A stretch of 64,000 nt of DNA from Phalacrocorax aristotelis (taxonomy: Eukaryota; Chordata; Aves; Suliformes; Phalacrocoracidae), in contig NC_134276.1 of the NCBI RefSeq assembly GCF_949628215.1, positions 12,613,690 through 12,677,689 of the forward strand. Direction: 5' to 3'. How positions within the stretch are numbered: position 1 is the first letter of the stretch; each line of letters begins with the position of its first letter. Under the pieces are notes generated by a model that did no database searches, was not told where the DNA came from, and saw nothing but the letters and a program-made list of their open reading frames with translations. Below are positions 45,001-55,482 of this stretch, one piece after another. The position numbers were made by a program, and so were the translations under genes.

Positions 45001-45938
45001 GGGAAGTCCTCTTCACAAGTTTGGCTGGCTGGAACTCATCCTGCTCCCCTTTTCCCAAGCCTAAAAGATTCTTTTTGACCTCTCTTCCTTTTTGCTTCAT
45101 TATGTTTTCTTGTTGCTAGCCTTTACGCTCTCTCTGTTCGCTTTTAGATTCAAACCTTGCTGGTGTGTAAATGGGGAGAGACTCAGAGAACAGCAGCTAC
45201 CTTGTCTTTCAAAACGTCTTTTTGGCTCTTCTACTCTGAATTATCTGCCTTTAGCAACTACTTAAAACAAAACAAAAGGTCCTGGTTTTTTAGTCAGGCA
45301 TCCCAAATAATTAATTCATCAAGAAATAATACTTTGGGGAGACTGTGATCACAGCAGAACACCATCTTAGTAAAGTTTCTACACTGCAGCTAGCTGCAAA
45401 TCAAGGTTTAAGTTGAACATTAAATCATGGGCAGAAATCTTGAGTTTGAAGTCAAGCCATACCTTTCCTTTCAATGATAATTTCTCTCAAGAGCTACAGT
45501 TACAGTCTACGGAGTTAGTATTATTTTCAGGTTTTCTCAAACTGAAGGTCAGAGACTGCTCGGAGAGCTATATAATCATACCCCTGCAACACTGGATGCC
45601 TCCCCTTAGGCCTGGCATTAAGAGTAACAACAGATTATCCCCCCCGAGAAGTGCAGAGGTGGCACTCACGGCTCTCTCCGGGAGTACTGGCAATGGGAAA
45701 TATGACAAATGGCACCATTTGTGTGAGAGGCAGGGTGGTTCTTACCCACTGGAGCCTGCTCTAGAGAAACCACCGCTTCTGCTTGCAGAGGAGCTCATCT
45801 GGGTACCACTGTCCTTCAGTATTTCCATTTTAAAAGCTATCACCCACCTGGCCCAGTTAACCGCAAACTTACTTCATTCTCTGGTATAAAGGCACTTGGT
45901 CCTCTTGTCAACGGTGGGGAGACTTGGACTCTTTTTTC
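32958..45938 (-). CDS. SESN3: SESN3 gene, coding span present in window (exons 2-10, 5' incomplete)
   Basis: Sestrin 3. Nine exons on the - strand join in phase: 45938-45873, 42820-42623, 41868-41686, 41297-41061, 39512-39365, 37126-37011, 34616-34426, 34007-33863, 33044-32958. All have GT-AG junctions, and together they give 456 residues plus a stop. Human SESN3 has 492; the missing part is the first exon (about 27 residues) and about nine residues in exon 7. Sestrins are stress-induced cytosolic proteins that bind leucine and inhibit GATOR2, restraining mTORC1; SESN3 is a FOXO target linked to AMPK/AKT signalling. The SESN3 identity (not SESN1 or SESN2) rests on the near-identical exon sequence and its place beside ENDOD1. 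The start codon and promoter lie beyond 64,000. Confidence 0.95.
33045..33862 (-). other. SESN3: SESN3 intron before the last exon
   Basis: An 818-bp phase-0 intron, donor GTACGT and acceptor TTAACAG. No repeat recognised. Confidence 0.9.
33863..34007 (-). CDS. SESN3: SESN3 coding exon with DD motif and leucine-pocket Trp and Glu
   Basis: The exon is 145 bp and begins with the last base of a split Arg codon. It encodes [20 protein letters not shown] through [18 protein letters not shown]. The YDDYD segment contains the double-aspartate motif that in SESN2 (Asp406-Asp407) is needed for GATOR2 binding. The Trp of DSYW and the Glu of HSEK, seven residues apart, correspond to SESN2 Trp444 and Glu451 of the leucine pocket. 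All are intact. It ends at GAGAAG|GTACGT. Confidence 0.95.
34008..34425 (-). other. SESN3: SESN3 intron, 418 bp
   Basis: Phase-2 intron with donor CAG|GTACGG and acceptor TTTAG. No further feature recognised. Confidence 0.9.
34426..34616 (-). CDS. SESN3: SESN3 coding exon, start of the sestrin C domain
   Basis: The exon is 191 bp and follows a TTCCTGCAG acceptor. It encodes [20 protein letters not shown], then [40 protein letters not shown] and YGI plus two bases of Arg. The residues TYNT, the T of VDT and the first Arg of LRRAL correspond to SESN2 Thr374, Thr377, Thr386 and Arg390, the leucine-pocket lid and base. Their presence suggests leucine sensing is retained, although mammalian SESN3 is reported to respond to leucine less clearly than SESN2. 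Confidence 0.95.
34617..37010 (-). other. SESN3: SESN3 intron, 2.4 kb
   Basis: Phase-0 intron with donor CAG|GTACC and acceptor CTGCAG. A 105-codon open frame on the - strand (35,160-35,477) has no similarity to sestrins and no matching splice structure. No recognisable repeat. Confidence 0.85.
37011..37126 (-). CDS. SESN3: SESN3 coding exon 7 (linker region), shorter than in mammals
   Basis: The exon is 116 bp and starts after TATTCACAG. With one base carried over it encodes [20 protein letters not shown] then [19 protein letters not shown]. It belongs to the linker between the sestrin A and C domains. The human protein has about nine more residues after the SG that ends exon 6, and these are missing here. 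The acceptor is unambiguous in this reading, so the difference is either a true avian shortening or a different choice of acceptor. Confidence 0.93.
37127..39364 (-). other. SESN3: SESN3 intron, 2.2 kb
   Basis: Phase-1 intron (GGAG|GTATTT ... TTCACAG). No further exon or repeat recognised. Confidence 0.85.
39365..39512 (-). CDS. SESN3: SESN3 coding exon 6 (acidic linker)
   Basis: The exon is 148 bp, 49 codons plus one base, after TTTTTGCAG. It encodes [40 protein letters not shown] and KESLLVISG. The charged, coiled-coil-like composition is the flexible sestrin B region. The competing AG seven bases downstream (ATTGCAG) would shift the frame, so the upstream acceptor is used. Confidence 0.94.
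39513..41060 (-). other. SESN3: SESN3 intron, 1.5 kb
   Basis: Phase-0 intron with donor GGG|GTTAGT and acceptor TTTGCAG. A short (ATT)n run lies near 40,665. No additional exon recognised. Confidence 0.85.
41061..41297 (-). CDS. SESN3: SESN3 coding exon 5 (end of sestrin A domain)
   Basis: The exon is 237 bp, exactly 79 codons, after CATTTCAG. It encodes [60 protein letters not shown] and [19 protein letters not shown]. It contains the conserved [12 protein letters not shown] helix of the sestrin A domain. The donor is GTTAGT, slightly weaker than the others. Confidence 0.95.
41298..41685 (-). other. SESN3: SESN3 intron, 388 bp
   Basis: Phase-0 intron (CAG|GTACCT ... TTTCAG). Nothing else recognised. 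Confidence 0.9.
41686..41868 (-). CDS. SESN3: SESN3 coding exon 4 with peroxidase-like Cys
   Basis: The exon is 183 bp, exactly 61 codons, after TTATTCCAG. It encodes [40 protein letters not shown] and [20 protein letters not shown], then Q. The Cys, Tyr and His of HQCSYL....H match SESN2 Cys125, Tyr127 and His132, the AhpD-like alkyl-hydroperoxide-reductase centre in the A domain, so the antioxidant-site residues are retained. Confidence 0.95.
41869..42622 (-). other. SESN3: SESN3 intron with an old CR1-like fragment
   Basis: A 754-bp phase-0 intron (ATG|GTATGT ... CCAG). Positions about 42,061-42,320 are a diverged CR1-type relic, described separately. Confidence 0.88.
42061..42320 (-). 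repeat. Old CR1-like LINE fragment
   Basis: Phrases such as GGCTGGAAGAGATCTCTAGA, ATCTGGTCCAAGCCCCTGCT, GGTTGCTCAGAGCCTTG and CCTGGAATTTGTTGTGACTT follow the order of a CR1 3' end read on the complement. It is heavily mutated and non-coding, and lies in the same orientation as SESN3. Confidence 0.6.
42623..42820 (-). CDS. SESN3: SESN3 coding exon 3 (start of sestrin A domain)
   Basis: The exon is 198 bp, exactly 66 codons, after TTTTTAAG. It encodes [60 protein letters not shown] and HYIAIM, almost identical to human SESN3. It begins the helical A domain and ends at ATG|GTATGT, joining AAARHQC in the next exon. Confidence 0.95.
42821..45872 (-). other. SESN3: SESN3 intron 2, 3.1 kb
   Basis: Phase-0 intron with donor GAA|GTAAGT and acceptor TTTTTAAG. 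No exon or clear repeat recognised; the 158-codon + strand frame at 45,413-45,889 overlaps exon 2 on the opposite strand and is a shadow. Confidence 0.8.
45873..45938 (-). CDS. SESN3: SESN3 coding exon 2
   Basis: A small exon, 66 bp and exactly 22 codons, after a pyrimidine-rich acceptor TTGTTTTGCAG. It encodes [20 protein letters not shown] then NE, matching the human N-terminal segment [21 protein letters not shown]. The donor is a strong GTAAGT. It is the most upstream SESN3 exon in the window. Confidence 0.92.
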
Positions 45939-46477
45939 CTGCAAAACAATCACATACTTTGGTCAGTGTCAGGAATATCATAGGAACTCGCTTTACCTCG
46001 CAAGATGAGATCTTCAAGGCCTGGAATAGGTTCTCTTCCCAAGGCCACCTGGGTCTCTAACAGCCCACTGGGGAGATGAAGCCATCATGCCATGCTGGTT
46101 AGATCAGCTTTGCATCCCCTGTACTTCGCGTGAATGAACGGCATCAATTTTGGCAATGGATAAACAGGAAAAACCCCAAAATCTAATCCCTATTGGCCTA
46201 TAGACCAGCTTGAAGATACACAAACAACAGCAATAAAACATTTGGCACAATGCTAAAATTAGCCATTTACTGGACTAAATGGAAGATCAGAAAGTAGAGG
46301 GGAAAAAAGCCACACTTGGGAAATGATAAGCAAGACACTGTCTTCTTCAATGTCAGCACCTAATGAGATCCTCAGTGTCGAGAAGAGTGTAAACACTTTG
46401 TGTGCCAAATATTGGCATAAAAAGCACAGTCCACGCAAACCAGCAAGACCCAATTAAAGACTTGTTCTAGGAAAAGA

Positions 46478-47090
46478 ATCACAGAATCACAGAATGGCAG
46501 GGGTTGGGAGGGACCTCTGGAGATCATCCCGTCCAACCCCCTGCTTGAGCAGGCACACCCAGAGCAGAGGGCACAGGAACATGGCCAGGCGGGGTGTGAA
46601 TGTCTCCAGGGAAGGAGACTCCACAGCCTCCCTGGGCAGCCTGTGCCACTGCTCTGGCACCCGCACAGGGAAGAAGGTTTTTCTCATATCAAGGTAGAAC
46701 TTCCTGTGTTCCCACTTGTGCCCATTGCCCCTGGCCCTGTCACTGGGCACTATTGAAGAGAGTCCAGTCCATCACCCTGACACCTACCCTTTAGGTATTT
46801 ATAGGTATTGATTAAATCCCCCCTCAGTCTTCTATTCTCCAGGCTAAACAAACCCAAGCCTCTCAGCCTTTCCTCATAAAGGAGACGCTCCAGTCCCCTG
46901 ATCATCTTCGTAGCTCTCTGCTGGACTTGCTCAAGCAGTTCCACATCCTTCTTGAACTGGGGGGCCCAAAACTGGACACAGCACTCCAAATGTGGTCTCA
47001 CTAGGGCAGAGTAGAGGGGGAGGATAACCTCTCTCGATCTGCTGGCCACACTCCTTTTAAACACAATGGCAAGCCCGCCTTGCTCAGCTG
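46478..47090 (-). mobile_element. CR1 LINE, 5'-truncated, - strand
   Basis: The left end (AATCACAGAATCACAGAATG) is the complement of the CR1 tail repeats. Reading the - strand from the right, the ORF2 C-terminal region is still recognisable: [80 protein letters not shown] (about 46,750-47,060). The frame is then lost in the 3' part. About 0.6 kb remains, in the same orientation as SESN3. Confidence 0.9.
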
Positions 47091-47279
47091 CTGAGCCCGG
47101 AGGAGAACACCACACACAGTACAAGTCTTGGTGTGCAGACCCCAGCTAGAAGTCATGAAATGCCCTTTGAGGATGATATATTTAGTACAGAACAGGCTGA
47201 TAGAGTAACAAGAGACAGAGGACTTTTTTGATTTATTAGGGATAAGAAATTGAACTAAGATAAACTGTGGAGGGTTTCA

Positions 47280-47600
47280 TAGTGTGTCTGCTGACAGCCA
47301 GAGGGCTGAAGGGGCCCTTGGGGAGGCTGACTGCTCCCCTGGTTCACCAGCACTGTCCACGTCATTCCTGACCAGCATTGCTCCAACCTCCGCTTAAAGA
47401 GCCTCCCGGAGGTTCCTCTGTCTCTCCACGTCATTTAGTTCCTCAGATCTTTAGAAACCTTTCCTAATGTCTAACCTGAATTTCCCTTACAGTAATTTAA
47501 AGCCGTTGCTTCTTGTCTTTTCTTCTTTTCCATTTTATGGTTATATTCCACCTATCTGGAAACTATTGCTGCACTCTTTCTCAGGTCCCTAATTGCACCA
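47280..47600 (-). repeat. Older CR1-like LINE fragment
   Basis: Phrases such as CCTTTCCTAATGTCTAACCT, GAATTTCCCTTACAG and GCCGTTGCTTCTTGTCTTTT match the order of old CR1/L3-type 3' ends read on the complement. It is more diverged than the CR1 immediately to its left, so it is probably an earlier insertion. Confidence 0.55.
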
Positions 47601-50600
47601 CAGCACTGATGACTCTTAGTAAGTTATCCATCAATAGCTGTATAGGATTTGCGTACTAAATTTTTCATGCCCCTAACATAAAAGTTCAAAGTTTTCCATA
47701 ACAAATGACTCTTAAATACCTCTACCAGGGGGTTTTAACCTTAACCGCCATGTGCACGGATGGCAGTGCTGGTCCCAGAAGGAGCGTGCCAGCGATTTCC
47801 ACACAGGAAAGTGAAGCCACTGGAGCTGCATAACTATTGTCCTGCTCCTTAAAAACATCCTGTCCTTTCTAAATTAGATTATGAAAAAACATGCAGAAAT
47901 CAGCAGTGATTATTCAGTAAAGATGTTCAAAAGCAAACTCTCGCAGGACAATCAGATTTGTGACTTTGGAATAATTAGCTGTTAAAAGATGCACAAATAA
48001 GCTGGATCTACTGTGTGAAGCCCAGCAGCCAGGAGACAACTTAGTGCAACCGCTGCCTGCTGTCACAGCCTCAAAATCCCATAAAATATTTCTTATGAAT
48101 CAAATGTACTCAGTCTAAAGTAAGAAGAAAGGGTGTAGAGAGATCAGGTATCTGCACATGCAACTGCTTCCTCGCACAGCTACACAAGGTACAGGAAGAC
48201 ATCTTCTAGCTTTAAATACACAATCTTGCTGGCAGCCAGTCATTTCTGCCAACATAAGAAAAATAAATGCTTTCCAAGATTACTATTAAGGTTGCGTTTT
48301 ACTTGGTTTATGAAGTTTATCTGGATATTAGAGTTTAAAACCTTCATTTCATACTGAATAATCTGGAGGATGCAGCTTGTGCGAGCAAGACAACTTAGCT
48401 GCAAACTGTCAGCTCTCACAGGAACACAGGTCTAAACCAGAGCTGAACGATTGCCTTCTCTGTCTTGCTCTCTCTCTCTGCTTCTTCAGGCTCTGCAAAG
48501 CTGGTCCTCAAGGCCAGACCAGGGAAAAAAATGCAGTGCTTCTTCTAGCAGGATCTGGGCTCCATTCCTGTGTTTCCCCATTCGATGTGACTGCTATTAC
48601 TCCTTTGACCTTGCAGATAAACTACTGCTGAGAAGGAAAGGAGGAAATGGTAGTTGGGTGGAAGAACATAGGGAAGTATCTCAGATTAATTCCTGTGAAC
48701 GATGACAGAAAGCCAAGGAGATAGGCAGACATAAAAAACGAGGTGTGTTGAATATACTGTGAAAAGGACAAAACGCAGCTCCTTTTGGGTGGCGGTAGTT
48801 ACAAAAAACACAAGCCTGGAAAAAACAGATACACAACCAAAGCAGGAACAAGAAAACAATACCCCAAACACAATAATTCAAGTTGGTGAGTCTAATCACG
48901 GCACTCTTTCAGGGAGCTGGGTTTTTTATATATTAGAAATATATACCCTTCCCTTCCACCAACACGGATGACTACTTTGCCTTCATGCCAAAGCATTTAT
49001 TTTATTAAAACTGGTCAAAACAAGCTTGTCAGAAGAAAAGGAGCAAATATCATCTGGTTGCACAAGTTCTTGGGATGCTATTAATAAACACATGGGAAGT
49101 TTACTAGCATTAGAAAGATAATGCTGGCTTTGTCGAACTGTAGATAAGAACCCCTGCTTCTGGGCATGCTTTATCTAGAGCTGTGATTTAAGGTCTACCC
49201 AAGAACCTGAACATGAAAAACTACGTATGAGAATTACACAGCAACACTGCAGATGTATGGTTCTTTATGGCAAAAGTTCTTGCAAATCTTTGTATTTCCC
49301 AAAAAATCAGGTGCATTTTCCTGACCAACTAGTCCCTGCAGGTCACACTAGCTATTTGTAAGTCAGCCAGCATCCCCAATATCTTATTTGAAATTGGATT
49401 CTTATGCTAAGTGGCTGAAGCAAGAAACAGGTTGCTCAGCAACCAAAATGCGATATGCACGTATACCAGCCATCTTCTGCTTCATGTTCCTCCAGAAACG
49501 TGTTGCAAGAATATGAATAAGTTACCTTAAAAGGTTTGCAACCAATTCCACTTACATTTAAGCTAGAGCCTTTTCTGGGGGTGCTTCTTCGGAAGGAGAA
49601 AGATGACAAGGAGCTTCAAAGATAAACAGAGAAAACTGAGCCCAAGCACGTTACTGGGAGAGAGGCCACTGCAAGCCAGAGCCTAGACACAGGTTTTGCA
49701 GTAGTGCACTGTGGCATCAGACAGCAGGACAAGACCTCTAAAGATCACAGGAATGCTGCTGCAGAAATTTGTGAAAGAACAGGCCTGAGCAAGCTTTATC
49801 TGTGACTTGCTTTCTCTCCTTAAGCTGCGCATGGAATGGTGTCAGGAACTAAATATCAGGAACTTTAACAGTGATGAATTGGAACCATTTCCCACTTGCA
49901 CATCTATAATTTGCAAGAAACACCTTCATCCTTGTGCAAGCTCTGCCCAAAGCCCCCAGAGCCAAAAGCTGCGACTTGCCACCTCGTGGGTTTATTTTTA
50001 GCTGTGGCAGTGACCATGCACCTTCCCTCCAGAGCCAAGAGGCTGGGGGCACTGGGACATGGCACCTGCATCATAAATAGCTGCCGGGCTGCTGCAGCAA
50101 AGGAAGGGATGCCAGAGCCACTCAGCTGGCAATATGGCCATGAAGCCAAAGCAGGAGCAAGCACAAGCGCGGCCAGTGCTAAGGCAGCATGGCGGCCTTC
50201 CTCCCAAAGTGTAAAGCAAAAGAAATAATGCTTCTTCCTTTTCTCTATCGCATGAGTTGCTGCATCCTCAGGTTTTAAAGAAAAGACTCTTTTTAGTGAG
50301 CTGTAAAAGGAGGCCGTTTTACTTGAGAATGGAGCTGCTAGCTGGCGGGACTGATCAAACAGCTGGTTTGGGAAGTAATTTTGAATACCCATGAACGCAG
50401 AAAGCACAGGCGAGAAGTGGTTGCATTGATGCAGGTGTATGGGGGCTTCTCATGCACATGGTGCATAAAAGCTAATTCAACCTGAACTTGACATCAAGGT
50501 AGTCGTTCCACAACTGGGGTGGGGGTGGGGGTGTGTGGAATCACCAGGAAGAAACATTCTGCACCTCAAGAGGGAATTTTGCGAGCCACGGCAACGCTGC

Positions 50601-51974
50601 CACTTGTGTCCTTGTGAACTCCTAGAGCAGCACAAGCGGCTGCGAAACACCCACGAAGGGGCTTAGAGCCTCCACTCCGACAAAAATTGCTGCCACTATA
50701 AAGACATCATGATAATAAACAGCACTAGATCAAATATAAATTCCAAGGGCAGCCCAGAAGTAGCTTCTCCTTATGAACAAACTTTTTCCTAAACAAGCAG
50801 GAATTTTTTTGAGGGGAAGGTGATGCATATGTATTTCTTATTTATTACACCTTGTCTTGTATTATAATCTACAAGCAATTTTGATAACATCTAGCATTTC
50901 TAAGGATCTTTGTCATTAAATTCAGTGGTCTATCTCTTCATAACACACATTAGCATCTGTGGCAATAATCTGCAGTTAAGTCCATCACTGGGACACCTGC
51001 ATGGAGATGGCTCCATTTTTCCGAGGTGCCTGAACTCCTCCAGCAGAAAGCGAGAGCACGGTGCAGTGTCATTAGTAACAGGAGTTGAGCACCATTCAAG
51101 ACTCCCTGGAGTCTCCTGCTTGGCATCCAACCATTGCCCCAGAAGGAAATGGCTTCCCATAGGTATGTATAGTGTCTGCCAGTTCCTATGATACCTGGAC
51201 GAGCCCTGGATACCCTTAAGCATCCTAAATGGTACTTAATGCAGGTGACCATGGCACTGGTCACAGCACCTGGAGTGCAGTTTGCGTCACCCTCAAACCT
51301 AGTGACTGGTGAGCCAGGTCACCTGCTGGGCTTTGCTGGCTGCACCAGGTGTTTGGACACTGAGGGTGGGAGTGGAGAACTGCGTTTAAGACTGCCTACC
51401 TGGGGCTGAATTTCCCCAAAGGGATTGGTTTTGTCCCAGTCTCAGATTTATCTTACAGTTCTTCAAAATAAGCTAGTTCAGTCTCATGGACTTGATGCTA
51501 CGGAGCCCACTTTCGGTTTTCAGTCTAGCACAAACAAATGCCTTATATTTTAGTTGACATAGTACAGACAGTATTACCTGCTGCTGCTGGTTAAAACCCT
51601 ATTTACAAACTGGCTTCTCCCACCCCCATTATTGCTTACCAAACACATATCCACTCTTGGTTCTTGGATCCTGGAGCAGTGTCCACCTCTGTTTGCTCTG
51701 ATCACAGTCAAATGCTCTGGGCTTCATTAACACCTAACACAATTTTACAGTTATACTGGACTGCCTACTCATTCAACCCTCGCTGAAGACAGAAGAAAGC
51801 ATAACAAAAAATATTATCTGAACACTGACTGTATCTTAGCTTCTACTATTATTCAAACCCTTCCTTAGGATGTAAGAGGGATTTTGTTTATTTCTGCATA
51901 TGCCAATTTGCATTCTAATTTATTCACCTAACTTTGTCAGAGGAAGAGCATTTTAGAAATGTGGCAGAAGTTTA
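47601..51974. other. SESN3 intron 1 interior, no gene
   Basis: No exon or clear transposable element. A GC-richer patch at about 49,900-50,220 gives overlapping open frames (up to 167 codons on the - strand) without known similarity. Confidence 0.5.
50516..50534 (+). repeat. G-rich (TGGGGG)n run
   Basis: TGGGGTGGGGGTGGGGGTGT: three runs of four to five G separated by single T, followed by a further GTGTGG. It is a weak candidate for a G-quadruplex on the + strand, which is the SESN3 template strand. Confidence 0.7.
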
Positions 51975-53506
51975 GGACACATTCAAATCGATGGGCCCTG
52001 ACAACATCCACCCGAGGGTGTTGAGAGAGCTGGCTGACATCATCGCAAGGCCACTCTCCATAATCTTTGAGAGGTCATGGAGAATGGGGGATGTCCCAGA
52101 GGAGTGGAGGAAGGCAAATGTTACCCCTGTCTACAAGAAAGGCTCGAGGGAGGATCTGGGTAACTATGGGCCCATCAGCCTTACTTCAGTCCCTGGGAAA
52201 GTTATGGAACGAATCCTCCTGGGGGCCATCACAAGTCAATTGAAGCACGTGACTGGGAAAAGCCAACATGGCTTCACTAAAGGCAGATCGTGCTTGACAA
52301 ACCTGGTGGCCTTCTACGACAAAGCGACTTGCCTGGTTGACATGGGGCGGGCGGTGGACATTGTCTACCTGGACTTCTCCAAGGCCTTTGATACGGTTCC
52401 CCACAGTCTCCTCCTGGAGAAATTAATGTGTTATGGCCTAGACAAGTGGTCTGTGCAGTGGGTGGGGAACTGGCTGACAGGCCGCACCCAAAGGGTGGTG
52501 GTAAATAGCTCTTTTTCAAAGTGGCAACCTGTCACTAGTGGAGTCCCCCAGCGATCGATATCGGGCCCAATGTTATTCAACATCTTCATAACTCATCTGG
52601 ATCAGGGGATCAAGCACAGCCTAATGAAGTTTGCTGATGACACCAAGTTGAGTGGGGAAGTAGACACTCCAGAAGGGAGAGCTGCTCTGCAGGAAGATCT
52701 GGATAGGCTGGAAGAGTGGACCAGCAAGAACCTTATGAAGTTCAACAAGGACAAGTGTAAGGTCATGCACCTGGGAAAACATAATCCGGGAGTGCAGCAC
52801 AGACTGGGATCCACCTGGCTGGAGAGCAGCTCTGTGGAAAGGGACCTGGGGGTGCTGGTGGACAGGAAGCTCAACGAGTGAACAGTGTGCTGCTGCGGCC
52901 AAGAAGGCCAACAGGATGCTGGGTTGCATCAAAAAGGGCATCGCCAGCAGAGGTAACGAAGTCATTATCCCACTCTACTCAGGGCTTGTCAGGCCACACC
53001 TGGAGTACTGTGTACAGTTCTGGTCCCCTCTATACAAAAAGGACATGGACAGGCTGGAAGGGGTCCAGAGAAGGGCCACCAAGATGATCAAAGGATTGGG
53101 AAGCTGCCATACGAGGATAGGCTGGGAGAACTGGGTTTGTTCAGCCTTGAGAAAAGGAGGCTCAGAGGGGATCTCATCACCACGTACCAGTACTTAAGGG
53201 GTAGCTACAAAGAAGACAGAGACTCCCTTTTCACAAGGAGTCCCATGGAGAGGACAAGGGGGAATGGACACAAGTTGCTCTTGGGGAGATTCCGATTGGA
53301 CATGAGAGGAAAATTTTTCACAGTGAGGACAGTTAACCATTGGAATAATCTCCCCAGGGAAGTGGTTGACTCGGCCACATTGGACCCTTTCAAGAGCTGG
53401 CTGGACAGGGTGCCGGGCCATCTTGTCTAGACTGTGCTCTTCCCAGAAAGGTTGGACTAGATGATCCCTGAGGTCCCTTCCAACCTGGGATTCTGTGATT
53501 CTGTGA
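51975..53506 (+). mobile_element. CR1 LINE, 5'-truncated, with reverse-transcriptase reading frame
   Basis: About 1.5 kb of a CR1 retrotransposon, antisense to SESN3. From 51,991 a frame of 296 codons stays open, with typical non-LTR reverse-transcriptase blocks: PDNIHPRVLRELAD, WRKANVTPVYKKGSREDLGN, SQHGFTKGRSCLTN, VDIVYLDFSKAFDTVPH, TSGVPQRSISGPMLFNIF and the catalytic FADDTK (52,630-52,647). The frame ends at 52,881 after an apparent small deletion, shifts to another frame (about 52,916-53,095) and returns to the first (53,137-53,427). The 3' end is GGTTGGACTAGATGATCCCT plus tail octamers GATTCTGTGATTCTGTGA. The endonuclease half is missing and the element is dead. The Gly expected in the VPQG block is Arg. 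Confidence 0.95.
51991..53427 (+). pseudogene. CR1 ORF2 remnant (reverse transcriptase, C-terminal part)
   Basis: Broken remains of the pol-like ORF2: a 296-codon first part with the reverse-transcriptase fingers and palm, then C-terminal sections [40 protein letters not shown] and, after a second frame change, [20 protein letters not shown] to [16 protein letters not shown]. Two small indels account for both frame changes. The FADD aspartates are present, but truncation and frameshifts make it non-functional. Confidence 0.92.
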
Positions 53507-55455
53507 ATTCATTTTAGGTGGAACCTTTAATACTTTTCATAAATTCATAGAGGATTAATATAATATTTACAGCTACACAAAGTCTTGCTGACTAAAAGGA
53601 AAACCAAATACACACAGTTTACTTGCCTTCACATGTCAGTACTCCTGGGAGGTTCTGACTGACAACAAAAAAGCCTATTCATCAGAAGTGTGACATTTTG
53701 AAATTTATTGACATTTATTGATGTATCATTTTTTTAAAGAAAAAAGATCTGTTTATGGCATCTAATGTAATAAAATAGGGAGCTTTATAGCTTCAGAATG
53801 TATCTGCAATTCATCTCAAATTAAGTTTGTGTTGCAACTTCAAAAATTTGGATACACATTAGAAGGATAAACTTTGGTGTCCTGTTTATTTCCATAGAGA
53901 AATAAAAGTCGAAAGACAAAAGAGAAAATATGAGGATGAATAATTTGAATGATGCACAACACTATTTGCTGACAGTGCAGAACTCCTCTTTAAGACTGAC
54001 CCATTCGTATAATTAAACCCAGGACGTTATCTCCAGGAGCAATAAAAGAGATGTTCAAAACGAACAGCATCAAAATGTTATGAGTTCACAAAGTAAAAGT
54101 CCCAGCCTACAGACATTTGTTAAGGGTATTTCAAGTGATTTTGCAACCGTTTCTTCCTCTTAACAAACTGTACGACTCCAAAAATGCAAACTAAGCGATA
54201 AAGATGAAAATTAGCAGAGGAAGTCAAACAGTAGGAAATCTTTTTTATGGAACAGCATTTCAAAATACTTAAAAACAGTCACTTTTAACATTAAGAATTT
54301 GACATTTTTGTGCCTAACAGCTGATGAAGTGGTGCAAGGAGCTGGGAAGAGAGCCAGTGCAGTACAATTGATGGGGAGCTTTCGCTTTGGTAACAGGTTA
54401 CAGCCCTTTTGGATTTTACACAATAAAAGGAAGCCTATCCCAAGTTCCCATCCCTCCACCAGCTATTAAGAGCACAATCCACACTAATTAGAAACCAAAG
54501 GGCAGCAACTTCTACCCAACCCAAGATGGATGGCAAGACAGCAGAAGTCTAACAGCGGTTCCTCCATGTTTGGAAGATAGCCAGTACACTTAACCCAAGG
54601 GAAAAAAAAACTCAGAAGTGAACATGCAGCTACTGACAGAAAAGCCTATCTCCTTTTTTTCATAAAGAATGCCTATATCTACATCCCCTTTTAGTCCTAC
54701 TTGTGTCACATCACTCTCCCTGCCCTGGAGATAATTTCAAAGTTATTTAAAGCTATTAACCAAAACCAACCTTTAAGTGCAACTGGGAATAGACAGGCAA
54801 GGACTGCAAGTCAAATGTCAGAGTAATGGGTATGCTGCAAAACACTTCTTAAATAAAGAAGTCAAACTGTGTTTTGCATTTTTGTCAGAATAGACAAGAT
54901 ATCAAGTAGAAGACACACCTGTACCTTAATCTTGATGTTAAGTGAAGTACAGAGTATGTCTGAGAAAGTAAGGCTAAGGGTCATGACTGGAAAAACTGAA
55001 AGATCTTCACGAGATGATCTGCTCTACTGCAGATGCCAGCAGTCAAAGCTAAACATCGATTATTAATACATTAAAAGGATGAGAGACAAACAACCACTTC
55101 TTTTACTTCCTTGTTGCTGGAGATTCACTTCCATCTAATTTAAGCCAAACCTCAAAATCTGAGTTCTCATCCATGCCCCAATCCTTTTCAGATACCAAGG
55201 CTGAAACTCAACTGACTGAACATAGACACCCAAATCAGAGCTAGCCAGCTGGACCTTGGTTACAATGGAAAAGAAAGGTGATGTCTAATTCAGGATGAGA
55301 CCAATTATGCCGTGGAAAGGCTTGGTTTTCCTCCATAGACTAACAGCAGTCCATGGCAAACCAGGTCAAACGTAATAGTCTGAAGCTGGGCAAGACACGT
55401 ACTACCAGCAGACAACAAATGGTCTTCTGGTCTACTTCAGCCTTCCAAAAAGAAG

Positions 55456-55482
55456 AAAAAAAAAAAAAAAAAAAAAAAAAAA
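55456..55482 (+). repeat. Poly(A) tract, 27 nt
   Basis: Twenty-seven consecutive A, flanked by AAGAAG on both sides. It is the longest homopolymer in the window and likely length-variable. No retrocopied gene is recognisable upstream. Confidence 0.92.
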
